Positions 24,201 to 30,576 of a stretch of DNA of 31,951 bases are shown here, in pieces. The stretch's first letter is position 1; each line of letters opens with the position of its first letter. Where the stretch lies: NCBI GenBank assembly GCA_964396845.1, contig CAYNGH010000023.1, positions 1-31,951 of the forward strand, in the 5' to 3' direction. This DNA comes from CAYNGH01 sp964396845 (GTDB taxonomy: Bacteria > Vulcanimicrobiota > JAJTBE01 > CAYNGH01). The translations under genes were made by a program, and so were the position numbers. The notes under the pieces were generated by a model. It saw nothing but the letters and a program-made list of their open reading frames with translations, was not told the origin of the DNA and searched no databases.

Positions 24201-25753
24201 GACTGTTCCACCTCCATATTGCAGTCAGCTTCGACGGGTATTTTTTCCTTGTCAAAATCCTTTGTGGCAAACCAGCCGATGACAAGGAAAGTCACCAGCA
24301 TCACTCCCCGGACAATCCACCGGTGAGTATGCTGATCCGCCGGGATCGCCTCCATGGTGAAAATCTTGGGCCCCTGCTGAACCAGCCACCCAAAGAGGAT
24401 CACCATTAAATATACCGGCGAGATGAAAGCAGTGATATATTTTATCCCTTCCCACAACCTGATTTTGGAACCTCGCATCAGCTCCCGCCAGGACTTGTGG
24501 ATGCCGAACACATGGACCCAGACCAGGATTGTCACCAGGGCCATTATGGATATACCCACGGTGCCGGCCCAGTAATCCATCTCGTCAAGGCCTCCCTTGA
24601 GAAATATGGCCAGGTGGGACATGACAAAAATTGTTCCCATAGTGATAAGCACGGATTTTTTATGGCTGAAGCCCACAATCTCCTGAAAAAACGCCACTAC
24701 AATCTGCCCCATGGCGATGGATGAGGTGATGCCGGCAAAAAACAACAGAAGAAACCACATGGCCCCGAATAAATGCCCCATGGGAAGCTTGTCAAAGAGC
24801 AGGGGCATAGTGATAAATCCCAGGCCGAAGCCAGAAGTTTCTGCGATTTTTTTAACCGCAGTCATTCCAAAAAACGCCACCGCCAGAGGTATGGCAATGG
24901 ACCCGCCAAGGACTACCTCGGTGGTTTCATTGGTCAGGGCTGTGGTTATTCCCGATGCCACCACATCGTCATCCTTGTCCACATAAGAAGCATAACAGGC
25001 GATGGCTCCCATTCCCAAGGACAGCGTGAAGAACACCTGCCCCGCTGCGGCGACCCAAATGCCGAAGTTGCCTATCTGGGAAAAATCAGGATTCCACAGA
25101 AACCCGAAGCCGTTGGCGATGTTGGCTTCAGGATTTGACGGGTCCGGAGTCCCCAGGAACACAACCCGCAGGACCAGTATGATGGCAAAGACAAACAACA
25201 GGGGCATCAGAATTTTTGCAGTTTTTTCGATACCTTTGGAAACACCCCGGTAAAGAATAATGCCATTAATGAGAATGGTCACCAGGAAAAATGTATATGC
25301 CACCGAGCTTCCAGCGCTGTATGTGGTGAAGAAGGCTTCGACCTGTTCCGGTGCTCCGCCGGCAAACTGTCCCCCCAGAGAAAAGAAGGCATACCCCAGG
25401 GTCCAGGATTCGATGAATGTGTAAAAAGATGCAATAAACAGGGGAATCCAGATGCCAAATACTCCCAGCCAGCGATAAAGCTTGTTGCGCCGGATTGCCG
25501 TCAGGATCCCCGGCATGGTTGCATGGCCTTTGCTTCCGCCGTAACGGCCCATTCCCCATTCCACCAGCATCAGGGGAAGCCCCAAAAACAGAAAGGCCGT
25601 CAGATAAGGAATCATGAAGGGCGCACCCCCGGCGGCGGCAGCCTCCTTGGGAAAACGCAGGAAATTGCCAAGGCCCACGGCATTTCCCGCCATTGCCAGA
25701 ACCAGTCCTAACTTTGATGCCCACTGATCCCGGCCTGGTTTCTTTTCTCTCAT
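24197..25753 (-). CDS. NSS family sodium-dependent amino acid symporter
   Basis: The 518-residue protein has about 12 membrane helices. The first helix carries the unwound sodium and substrate site of the LeuT fold, NAVGLGNFLRFP (residues 24-35), followed by GGAPFMIPYL. Later helices 6-8 (GQVFFTLSLGMGAIACYASY; then MWFLLLFFAGITSSIAM) match sites for substrate and the second sodium. It should import a small amino acid driven by sodium. The substrate is not readable; MetS-type neighbours suggest methionine or alanine in known cases. AAGGAGG precedes the ATG. A 56-residue single-helix gene is coupled to its 3' end. Confidence 0.93.
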   Translation of the reverse strand: MREKKPGRDQWASKLGLVLAMAGNAVGLGNFLRFPKEAAAAGGAPFMIPYLTAFLFLGLPLMLVEWGMGRYGGSKGHATMPGILTAIRRNKLYRWLGVFGIWIPLFIASFYTFIESWTLGYAFFSLGGQFAGGAPEQVEAFFTTYSAGSSVAYTFFLVTILINGIILYRGVSKGIEKTAKILMPLLFVFAIILVLRVVFLGTPDPSNPEANIANGFGFLWNPDFSQIGNFGIWVAAAGQVFFTLSLGMGAIACYASYVDKDDDVVASGITTALTNETTEVVLGGSIAIPLAVAFFGMTAVKKIAETSGFGLGFITMPLLFDKLPMGHLFGAMWFLLLFFAGITSSIAMGQIVVAFFQEIVGFSHKKSVLITMGTIFVMSHLAIFLKGGLDEMDYWAGTVGISIMALVTILVWVHVFGIHKSWRELMRGSKIRLWEGIKYITAFISPVYLMVILFGWLVQQGPKIFTMEAIPADQHTHRWIVRGVMLVTFLVIGWFATKDFDKEKIPVEADCNMEVEQS

Positions 25754-25933
25754 GGAAACCTCCTTTGTATCTGTAAGGATTATTTTGATACCACCCTTTT
25801 AATCTCCTGTCTGTGGCCCTGTTCAGGGGGGATTATTCATGCCCCTGCCGACAGCCCCGGAGAAATCTGCCGGCATGTTAACAATATATTAACACTTCCT
25901 GCAGGCCCGAGGGGTTTAATTTTTCAATTCAAG

Positions 25934-25942
25934 TGGTATAAT
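25934..25942 (+). promoter_or_regulatory. Extended -10 promoter of the EEP gene
   Basis: TGGTATAAT is an extended -10. The -35 region (GTTTAA at 25914) is weak. The leader to the ATG at 25982 is about 33 bases and contains CAGGAGAGG as ribosome site. Confidence 0.6.
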
Positions 25943-25981
25943 TGTAATGTCAAGGTTTTTTGACAGACAGGAGAGGCAAAG

Positions 25982-27175
25982 ATGCAATCACAACCCCTAA
26001 ATTATAATCAGGCCCGGCTCTCCCAGCTTAGATCAATATACCAGAGCGAAACCCCCCAGTGGACCAATGAAAGCCTTCGAATCCTGCCCGAACCCGAGGA
26101 GAACTACCTCACCGACGAACAGCGGGACAAGGTGCTTCTGAATGAATATCTCCAGGAACTCTCCCAGGGTGAACCTGTCAGGCCCTCCGCCGGGGAAGAC
26201 AAAATTCAGCAAACCCCGGTTCCTGCAGATGACTCTCCCAAGACAGAAAAACCCTCCCGGAAAGATCCCCATACCCCCCTGCTGATGGAAGAATCCCACA
26301 TGTCCATTTCCGTGGATCCCACGGAAAGAATCCAGGAAATGTCCATGGACTCCATCGCCAGCCAGCTTGACGTGTGCACCGAGGAGTTGCGCCTGGATCA
26401 AGAAAAAACAGCCACTGTGGGAACCTTCAACATCGAATGGCTGGGCACCAAGAATCGATCCCCCCAGGACTATGAAAACATAGCAAAAGTTATCAAGGAT
26501 ACCGGGGCATCCCTGCTGGGGATCCAGGAAATATCCAATGTGGACGGGCTTCAGCGGGTATTGAAGCATCTGCCGGATTTCGGCTTCATATTGGGCAAAT
26601 CCAACAACCAGATGGTAGGGGTTATATTTGATAAGAACCGGGTAAAATACGACCAGTCTTCAATAGATCATATCGACGATGTGTCCCTGGGGAATCCCGG
26701 GTTGCGACCTCCTCTCACAGTGGATATGAAGCTGGACAACTTTGATTTCAACTTTACCGTGGTACATCTCAAGGCCCGGTTTGATGGCCGTTCTGTTGCC
26801 ATGCGCAACAAACAGACAAAAATTCTGAACCAATGGCTCAAAGATCATCTTGAACGTAACCGCGACAAGGACGCAATAATCGTGGGAGATTACAACGATC
26901 ATATCGGAAGCGAAGCTCTGGGAAACTTCAGCGATGGCGATATTGTCAATTACACCACCAAAAACGCCGATAAAAAGGGAGTATATTCCAACGTGCGTTA
27001 CAAGAGTACCATCGACCACGGCGCCATAACCACCGTGGAAGGCGGTGCCGTTGAAGAATATATTAAAGGCAGTATGCGCACCGTCGATGAAAACAACTAT
27101 CCCAAATACAGTGAAAAAATTTCTGATCACAAGCCGATTATCTTTGATTTTCGAACAGATATTGACAATGATTAA
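25982..27175 (+). CDS. Endonuclease/exonuclease/phosphatase (EEP) family protein
   Basis: The 397-residue protein has no signal peptide. Residues 1-140 are polar and probably disordered. From 144 comes an EEP fold: TFNIEWLG (Asn150), IQEI with the metal ligand Glu183, VVHLKAR (His262), GDYND (302-306) and SDHKPI with catalytic His383. These are the family's complete catalytic set, so it should hydrolyse phosphodiester bonds in DNA, RNA or a phosphorylated small molecule; the substrate is not clear. It is monocistronic. A 12-base inverted repeat starts at its stop codon, and a strong terminator lies 64 bases after it. Confidence 0.9.
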   Translation: MQSQPLNYNQARLSQLRSIYQSETPQWTNESLRILPEPEENYLTDEQRDKVLLNEYLQELSQGEPVRPSAGEDKIQQTPVPADDSPKTEKPSRKDPHTPLLMEESHMSISVDPTERIQEMSMDSIASQLDVCTEELRLDQEKTATVGTFNIEWLGTKNRSPQDYENIAKVIKDTGASLLGIQEISNVDGLQRVLKHLPDFGFILGKSNNQMVGVIFDKNRVKYDQSSIDHIDDVSLGNPGLRPPLTVDMKLDNFDFNFTVVHLKARFDGRSVAMRNKQTKILNQWLKDHLERNRDKDAIIVGDYNDHIGSEALGNFSDGDIVNYTTKNADKKGVYSNVRYKSTIDHGAITTVEGGAVEEYIKGSMRTVDENNYPKYSEKISDHKPIIFDFRTDIDND

Positions 27176-27227
27176 CATCAGAGTAGAAAAAGTTTTATCA
27201 CCATCAATAAATTAATCTGATGTTAAT
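27171..27227. repeat. 12-base inverted repeat spanning the EEP stop codon
   Basis: ATTAACATCAGA (27171-27182, which includes the TAA stop) and TCTGATGTTAAT (27216-27227) are perfect 12-base arms with a 33-base loop. It precedes the separate terminator at 27239. It could fold as a 3' mRNA structure or be a pair of binding sites. Confidence 0.7.
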
Positions 27228-27238
27228 GCAATAGACGG

Positions 27239-27267
27239 AAAGAACTACCGGGGAGTAGTTCTTTTTT
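27239..27267 (+). terminator. Rho-independent terminator of the EEP gene
   Basis: AAAGAACTAC and GTAGTTCTTT form a perfect 10-base stem around CGGGGA, followed by further T residues. Confidence 0.9.
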
Positions 27268-27357
27268 AGGTTCCATACTCCCTTGGGATCTTTAATCGGA
27301 CTACAAAAACCCCTCTTTTTTTTAATCCGATTGAACTATGAACAATCCTTTGATTTA

Positions 27358-27366
27358 TGGGATAAT
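27358..27366 (+). promoter_or_regulatory. Extended -10 promoter of the response regulator gene
   Basis: TGGGATAAT is an extended -10 with one mismatch to TATAAT. The -35 position is weak (ATGAAC). The expected start near 27373 rules out translation from the upstream frame start at 27283. Confidence 0.45.
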
Positions 27367-27444
27367 AATAAAGGGCTTATGCATGTTTTTCCAAAGACCG
27401 ATTCAGTTCAGCTGTTTGACAATTATTTTTTTATGAGGTGGCCG

Positions 27445-27921
27445 ATGAACTACTGCAAAAGTAATAATTCCCTCAGGTATTCCAGGAATCTCAACGAAGC
27501 AGTAACCGGGGGGCCAAATCACGGAGGGGACAGTTTGTTTGACATAATACTTGTTGATGACGATCCGGATCACAGGGTTATTTTGAAGAACCGGCTGGGA
27601 AAAATATTCTGCCAGTGTTCCGTGAAGGAGTTTTCTGATGCGGATACTGCCCTTGGCTTTCTTGATATGCAAAAACATGTCCCTGACATGGTGGTATCAG
27701 ACCTGTGCCTGGAAAACACCAAGGATGGCCTGGATCTTTTCCGGGAACTTCAGCGAAGAAAAATCCCCTCCCAGTTCATTCTTGTTTCATCAAACCGGGA
27801 TGAACTGGCCAACCGACGGGGAGAACTGAGAAACGGCGATCTCTGCCTGCTCAAGGATCAGCTGATAAAAGGAAACGTGGATATTCTCCGGGAAAAAATC
27901 CGGCGCAAACGGGCATTTTGA
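27445..27921 (+). CDS. Single-domain response regulator (receiver protein)
   Basis: The receiver domain starts at about residue 31: DIILVDDDPDHR (acidic pocket Asp38-40), the phosphate-accepting Asp86 in VVSDLCL, Ser115 in LVSSN and Lys137 in LLKD, all in the expected positions. No output domain follows; a basic tail KIRRKRAF closes it. The start is open: ATG 27445 (158 residues) has GAGGTGG three bases upstream, while TTG 27535 (128 residues) has a better GGAGGGG five bases upstream and gives the usual receiver start MFDIILVDDD. The longer frame from 27283 lies upstream of the promoter. No histidine kinase is in the window, so it may act in a phosphorelay or bind a partner protein. Confidence 0.85.
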   Translation: MNYCKSNNSLRYSRNLNEAVTGGPNHGGDSLFDIILVDDDPDHRVILKNRLGKIFCQCSVKEFSDADTALGFLDMQKHVPDMVVSDLCLENTKDGLDLFRELQRRKIPSQFILVSSNRDELANRRGELRNGDLCLLKDQLIKGNVDILREKIRRKRAF

Positions 27922-27928
27922 AACTCAC

Positions 27929-27965
27929 AACTCTGAAGATATTCTCATAATATCAGAGTTTTTTT
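27929..27965 (+). terminator. Rho-independent terminator of the response regulator gene
   Basis: AACTCT/AGAGTT form an outer stem and GATATT/AATATC an inner stem with a small bulge, followed by TTTTTTT. Confidence 0.85.
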
Positions 27966-28013
27966 ATTTCCCTCTTCCCTGCTCCAGCTTTGAACAAGTC
28001 CTGATGCCGTTGA

Positions 28014-29003
28014 CTATTCCGGGAACATATCCGTGTGGGGGCTGTTGGTGTGGGGATTATCGCTATGATGGTCATTGTGGGCCGTGTGAGATTCAGTGTA
28101 CTGGAAATCGGAATAATCGTCATAGAGATCCCGGTGATAATTCAAGTGAGGAAAATCCGTATGGGCAAAGTCAATGTGACTTCCCACTCCCATGTCGGTG
28201 TGACCTTCGATGGCATCAGCATGAGTGTTGGTATGATCCCCCCCAGGGGTGTCGGTATGCTCGCTGACAGAACCGGCGTTTTCATGGTTCCCGTGGGGGC
28301 TGTCCACATGAACATCAGTTTCGCTGTTGACATGAGGAATGTCAGTGTAGTTCACATGGGCGCTGTTGCCGTGGTTCAGGTGATCTCCGTGAGGCTCGAA
28401 AACATTCTCGTGGGGATACTCCTGTCCCATATTCTGATGACTGCCCACCATGTTGGTATGGGTCACATTGATATGGTCGGAAAGCCTGAAATAATGCCGG
28501 TTGGAAGCGCCGGGACTCACGCCGGGCATCAGGGATGCCAGAAGCTGTTTCTCTCGATCGCTCTGAATGCGAACCTCAGGATCCCCATGGCCGGTATTAC
28601 TGCGGGATTCACCCGGAGAAACAGTTACAGTCCGGGAGTCAGAACCGGAAACATCGCCGGAGATGCCCAAAGAGGCAAACACCATGAACCCCGCCGCGGT
28701 CAGAACCCCCAGGGCGGAGCGAAGCCGTCCCGCCAGAGAAAGGCTGTCCCGGACAAGATCAACTTCCATGGTTTCCCGGTAACAACTTACAGGAACAGGG
28801 CTGTTGAGGCGAATCATGGGAACCGGTTCAACTGGAAAGGCAGGCAGGTAATATGACCTGACCTGAAGGTTGACAAGATAACAACCCAACAGATCCCACA
28901 GGTAATCCAGCCGGGGTCTTTTCTGATCCGATTTCCTGAGGCTCACCTTCACCAGAACCTTGCCGTCAAGAATAGGATAACCAGCGGATTCATTGTAAAA
29001 CAT
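28014..29003 (-). CDS. HxD/N-repeat membrane protein, copy 1
   Basis: The family was not recognised. It has 329 residues. Residues 1-93 form a basic, probably cytoplasmic domain with a short PVEPVPMIRLNSPVPV segment. One membrane helix follows (about 94-115, SALGVLTAAGFMVFASLG) and then a Ser/Gly/Thr linker. From about 170 to the end lies a region with 27 histidines in 160 residues, nearly all as H-x-Asp or H-x-Asn spaced about 5-11 residues (HTNMVGSHQN, SPHTD). No Cys is present there. Topology suggests an exported tail that could bind metal ions or form a regular repeat fold (inference). The ATG has GGGGGG upstream and an extended -10 promoter at 29053. It is a close paralogue of the next gene. 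Confidence 0.8.
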   Translation of the reverse strand: MFYNESAGYPILDGKVLVKVSLRKSDQKRPRLDYLWDLLGCYLVNLQVRSYYLPAFPVEPVPMIRLNSPVPVSCYRETMEVDLVRDSLSLAGRLRSALGVLTAAGFMVFASLGISGDVSGSDSRTVTVSPGESRSNTGHGDPEVRIQSDREKQLLASLMPGVSPGASNRHYFRLSDHINVTHTNMVGSHQNMGQEYPHENVFEPHGDHLNHGNSAHVNYTDIPHVNSETDVHVDSPHGNHENAGSVSEHTDTPGGDHTNTHADAIEGHTDMGVGSHIDFAHTDFPHLNYHRDLYDDYSDFQYTESHTAHNDHHSDNPHTNSPHTDMFPE

Positions 29004-29052
29004 ATGTGACCCCCCACATCTTATAGTAAAAAAAAGAACTCATGTTAATAGT

Positions 29053-29061
29053 ATTATAACA
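29053..29061 (-). promoter_or_regulatory. Extended -10 promoter of HxD/N copy 1
   Basis: TGTTATAAT on the minus strand, with a leader of about 45 bases to the ATG at 29003. The -35 is weak. Confidence 0.6.
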
Positions 29062-29246
29062 CAAATTCAGCCGTGTTACGACCTCAGAAATAAAAATATC
29101 AAATTTTTACGGCCCAGGTTTTAACCTGCTTTCTTCCATTCCTCCTTGTCTGTTATATCCATTATTCGCAAATACCATAGCACCGGCCCGGGCCCGCCGG
29201 GATTCATCCGGGATCCGACGGGGGAGCAGATCCAAGGTGAGCCGTG

Positions 29247-30248
29247 CTATTCCGGGTACATATCCGTGTGGGGGCTGTTGGTGTGAGCATTATCGTTATG
29301 CCAGTCACTGTGGGCGATGTGAGTTTCAGTGTATGGGCCATCTGTATATTCGATGGGGTTAGGATCACCAAAGTTGTTGTGGTTATTAGTATGGGGGAAA
29401 TCCGTATGGGGAAAGTCGATGTGGCTTCCCACTCCCAAGTTATTGTGACCTTCGATGGCATCGGCATGAGTGTTGGTATGATCCCCGCCGGGGGTGTCGG
29501 TATGCTCGCTGACAGTACCGGAGTTTTCATGGTTCCCGTGGGGGCTGTCCACATGAACATCAGATTCACTGTTGACATGGGGAATGTCAGTGTAGTTCAC
29601 ATGGGCGCTGTTGCCGTGGTTCAGGTGATCTCCGTGAGGCTCGAAAACATTCTCGTGGGGATACTCCTGTCCCATATTCTGATGACTGCCCACCATGTTG
29701 GTATGGGTCACATTGATATGGTCGGAAAGCCTGAAATAATGCCGGTTGGAAGCGCCGGGACTCACGCCGGGCATCAGGGATGCCAGAAGCTGTTTCTCTC
29801 GATCGCTCTGAATGCGAACCTCAGGATCCCCATGGCCGGTATTACTGCGGGATTCACCCGGAGAAACAGTTACAGTCCGGGAGTCAGAACCGGAAACATC
29901 GCCGGAGATGCCCAAAGAGGCAAACACCATGAACCCCGCCGCGGTCAGAACCCCCAGGGCGGAGCGAAGCCGTCCCGCCAGAGAAAGGCTGTCCCGGACA
30001 AGATCAACTTCCATGGTTTCCCGGTAACAACTTACAGGAACAGGGCTGTTGAGGCGAATCATGGGAACCGGTTCAACTGGAAAGGCAGGCAGGTAATATG
30101 ACCTGACCTGAAGGTTGACAAGATAACAACCCAACAGATCCCACAGGTAATCCAGCCGGGGTCTTTTCTGATCCGATTTCCTGAGGCTCACCTTCACAAG
30201 AACCTTGCCGTCAAGAATAGGATAACCAGCGGATTCATTGTAAAACAT
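29247..30248 (-). CDS. HxD/N-repeat membrane protein, copy 2
   Basis: This is a 333-residue paralogue of the gene at 28014. The first 228 residues, including the membrane helix at about 94-115, are identical. The tail differs in many positions, but His and Asp/Asn of the H-x-D/N units are mostly kept while residues between them change (for example AHNDHHSDNPHTN against AHSDWHNDNAHTN), so the motif is under selection on this strand. Some late units are lost or altered (PNPIEYTDGPYTE). It has its own GGGGAG ribosome site and a promoter at 30337. Its leader and downstream DNA are unrelated to those of copy 1. Function is unknown. Confidence 0.8.
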   Translation of the reverse strand: MFYNESAGYPILDGKVLVKVSLRKSDQKRPRLDYLWDLLGCYLVNLQVRSYYLPAFPVEPVPMIRLNSPVPVSCYRETMEVDLVRDSLSLAGRLRSALGVLTAAGFMVFASLGISGDVSGSDSRTVTVSPGESRSNTGHGDPEVRIQSDREKQLLASLMPGVSPGASNRHYFRLSDHINVTHTNMVGSHQNMGQEYPHENVFEPHGDHLNHGNSAHVNYTDIPHVNSESDVHVDSPHGNHENSGTVSEHTDTPGGDHTNTHADAIEGHNNLGVGSHIDFPHTDFPHTNNHNNFGDPNPIEYTDGPYTETHIAHSDWHNDNAHTNSPHTDMYPE

Positions 30249-30330
30249 TCGTTAAAAACTCCCCGCAGTTTTTTATAATTTTATGAGTATGCCATAATCT
30301 GATAATATCCATCCAATTTTATTGGACAAT

Positions 30331-30345
30331 TATAATATTATAGCA
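30331..30345. promoter_or_regulatory. Palindromic divergent -10 element
   Basis: TATAATATTATA (30331-30342) reads TATAAT on both strands. On the minus strand the preceding TGC makes an extended -10 (TGCTATAAT) for HxD/N copy 2. On the plus strand it would start a transcript near 30350, upstream of the small reading frame and the PP2C gene. Confidence 0.5.
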
Positions 30346-30363
30346 CAATAATAAAATATTGTG
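30344..30363. promoter_or_regulatory. Operator-like inverted repeat
   Basis: CACAATA and TATTGTG are perfect 7-base arms separated by 6 bases. The element covers the plus-strand transcription start and the region just upstream of the minus-strand -10. A dimeric repressor could control both genes here (inference). Confidence 0.4.
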
Positions 30364-30370
30364 GAGTCCC

Positions 30371-30508
30371 ATGGAAAAAATAAAATCAATAATTCAACCT
30401 TCATTCCGGAGGGGAGGGAATTTTCTTATCGGATATATAACTGATTCACCAGGAGAAAAAGTCCTCCACCAAGGGATTTTTCAAATTTCTGACAATGCAA
30501 GGTATTAA
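30371..30508 (+). CDS. Possible small protein upstream of the PP2C gene
   Basis: This is a 45-residue frame starting with ATG six bases after GGAG and ending TAA. It follows the divergent promoter and operator-like repeat and lies 68 bases before the phosphatase start. The product begins MEKIKSIIQPSFRRGGNF, has no membrane helix and matches nothing known to me. Its support is the ribosome site and position only; it may be a leader peptide or chance. Confidence 0.35.
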   Translation: MEKIKSIIQPSFRRGGNFLIGYITDSPGEKVLHQGIFQISDNARY

Positions 30509-30576
30509 TCTACAAACAAAGAATAACAAGAAGAGGGAATATATTCCCGAAACATCCTATTGATGAGGCGCGATCT

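Larger units (their letters stand above)
28014..30248. repeat. Tandem gene duplication, about 1245-base period
   Basis: The two HxD/N genes lie head to tail. The segments encoding residues 1-228 (about 28320-29003 and 29565-30248) are identical but for one silent base (cacc against caca near the start). The rest, coding for the repeat tails, diverges and carries a net 12-base difference. Homology ends at the ATG on one side and at the stop codon on the other; flanking DNA is unrelated. Confidence 0.9.
30249..30576. other. A/T-rich divergent control region
   Basis: These 328 bases separate HxD/N copy 2 from the phosphatase gene. They hold a palindromic -10 (30331-30342), a CCAAT/ATTGG palindrome (30313-30325), an operator-like inverted repeat (30344-30363) and a possible small gene (30371-30508). 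Nothing else was seen. Confidence 0.6.

Noticed and set aside
25754..25981. Possible riboswitch upstream of the NSS symporter
   Set aside because: Small inverted repeats occur (CCCTG/CAGGG, GTATC/GATAC), but no known glycine, SAM or lysine riboswitch core was recognised.
27283..27444. N-terminal extension of the response regulator
   Set aside because: It begins with TTG just after the EEP terminator and upstream of the likely promoter, with no ribosome site and no homology to receivers.
29185..29194. GGCCCGGGCC palindrome between the HxD/N genes
   Set aside because: It is a short GC palindrome without T-run or repeats nearby; a terminator for copy 2 is possible but not supported.
28035..30101. 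Long plus-strand frames (273 and 285 residues) opposite both HxD/N genes, rich in Val, Met and Gly
   Set aside because: They are the antisense of the repeated CAY-NNN-RAY codons. The minus-strand genes have ribosome sites, promoters, a membrane helix and conservation of His and Asp/Asn between copies; the plus frames have none of these.
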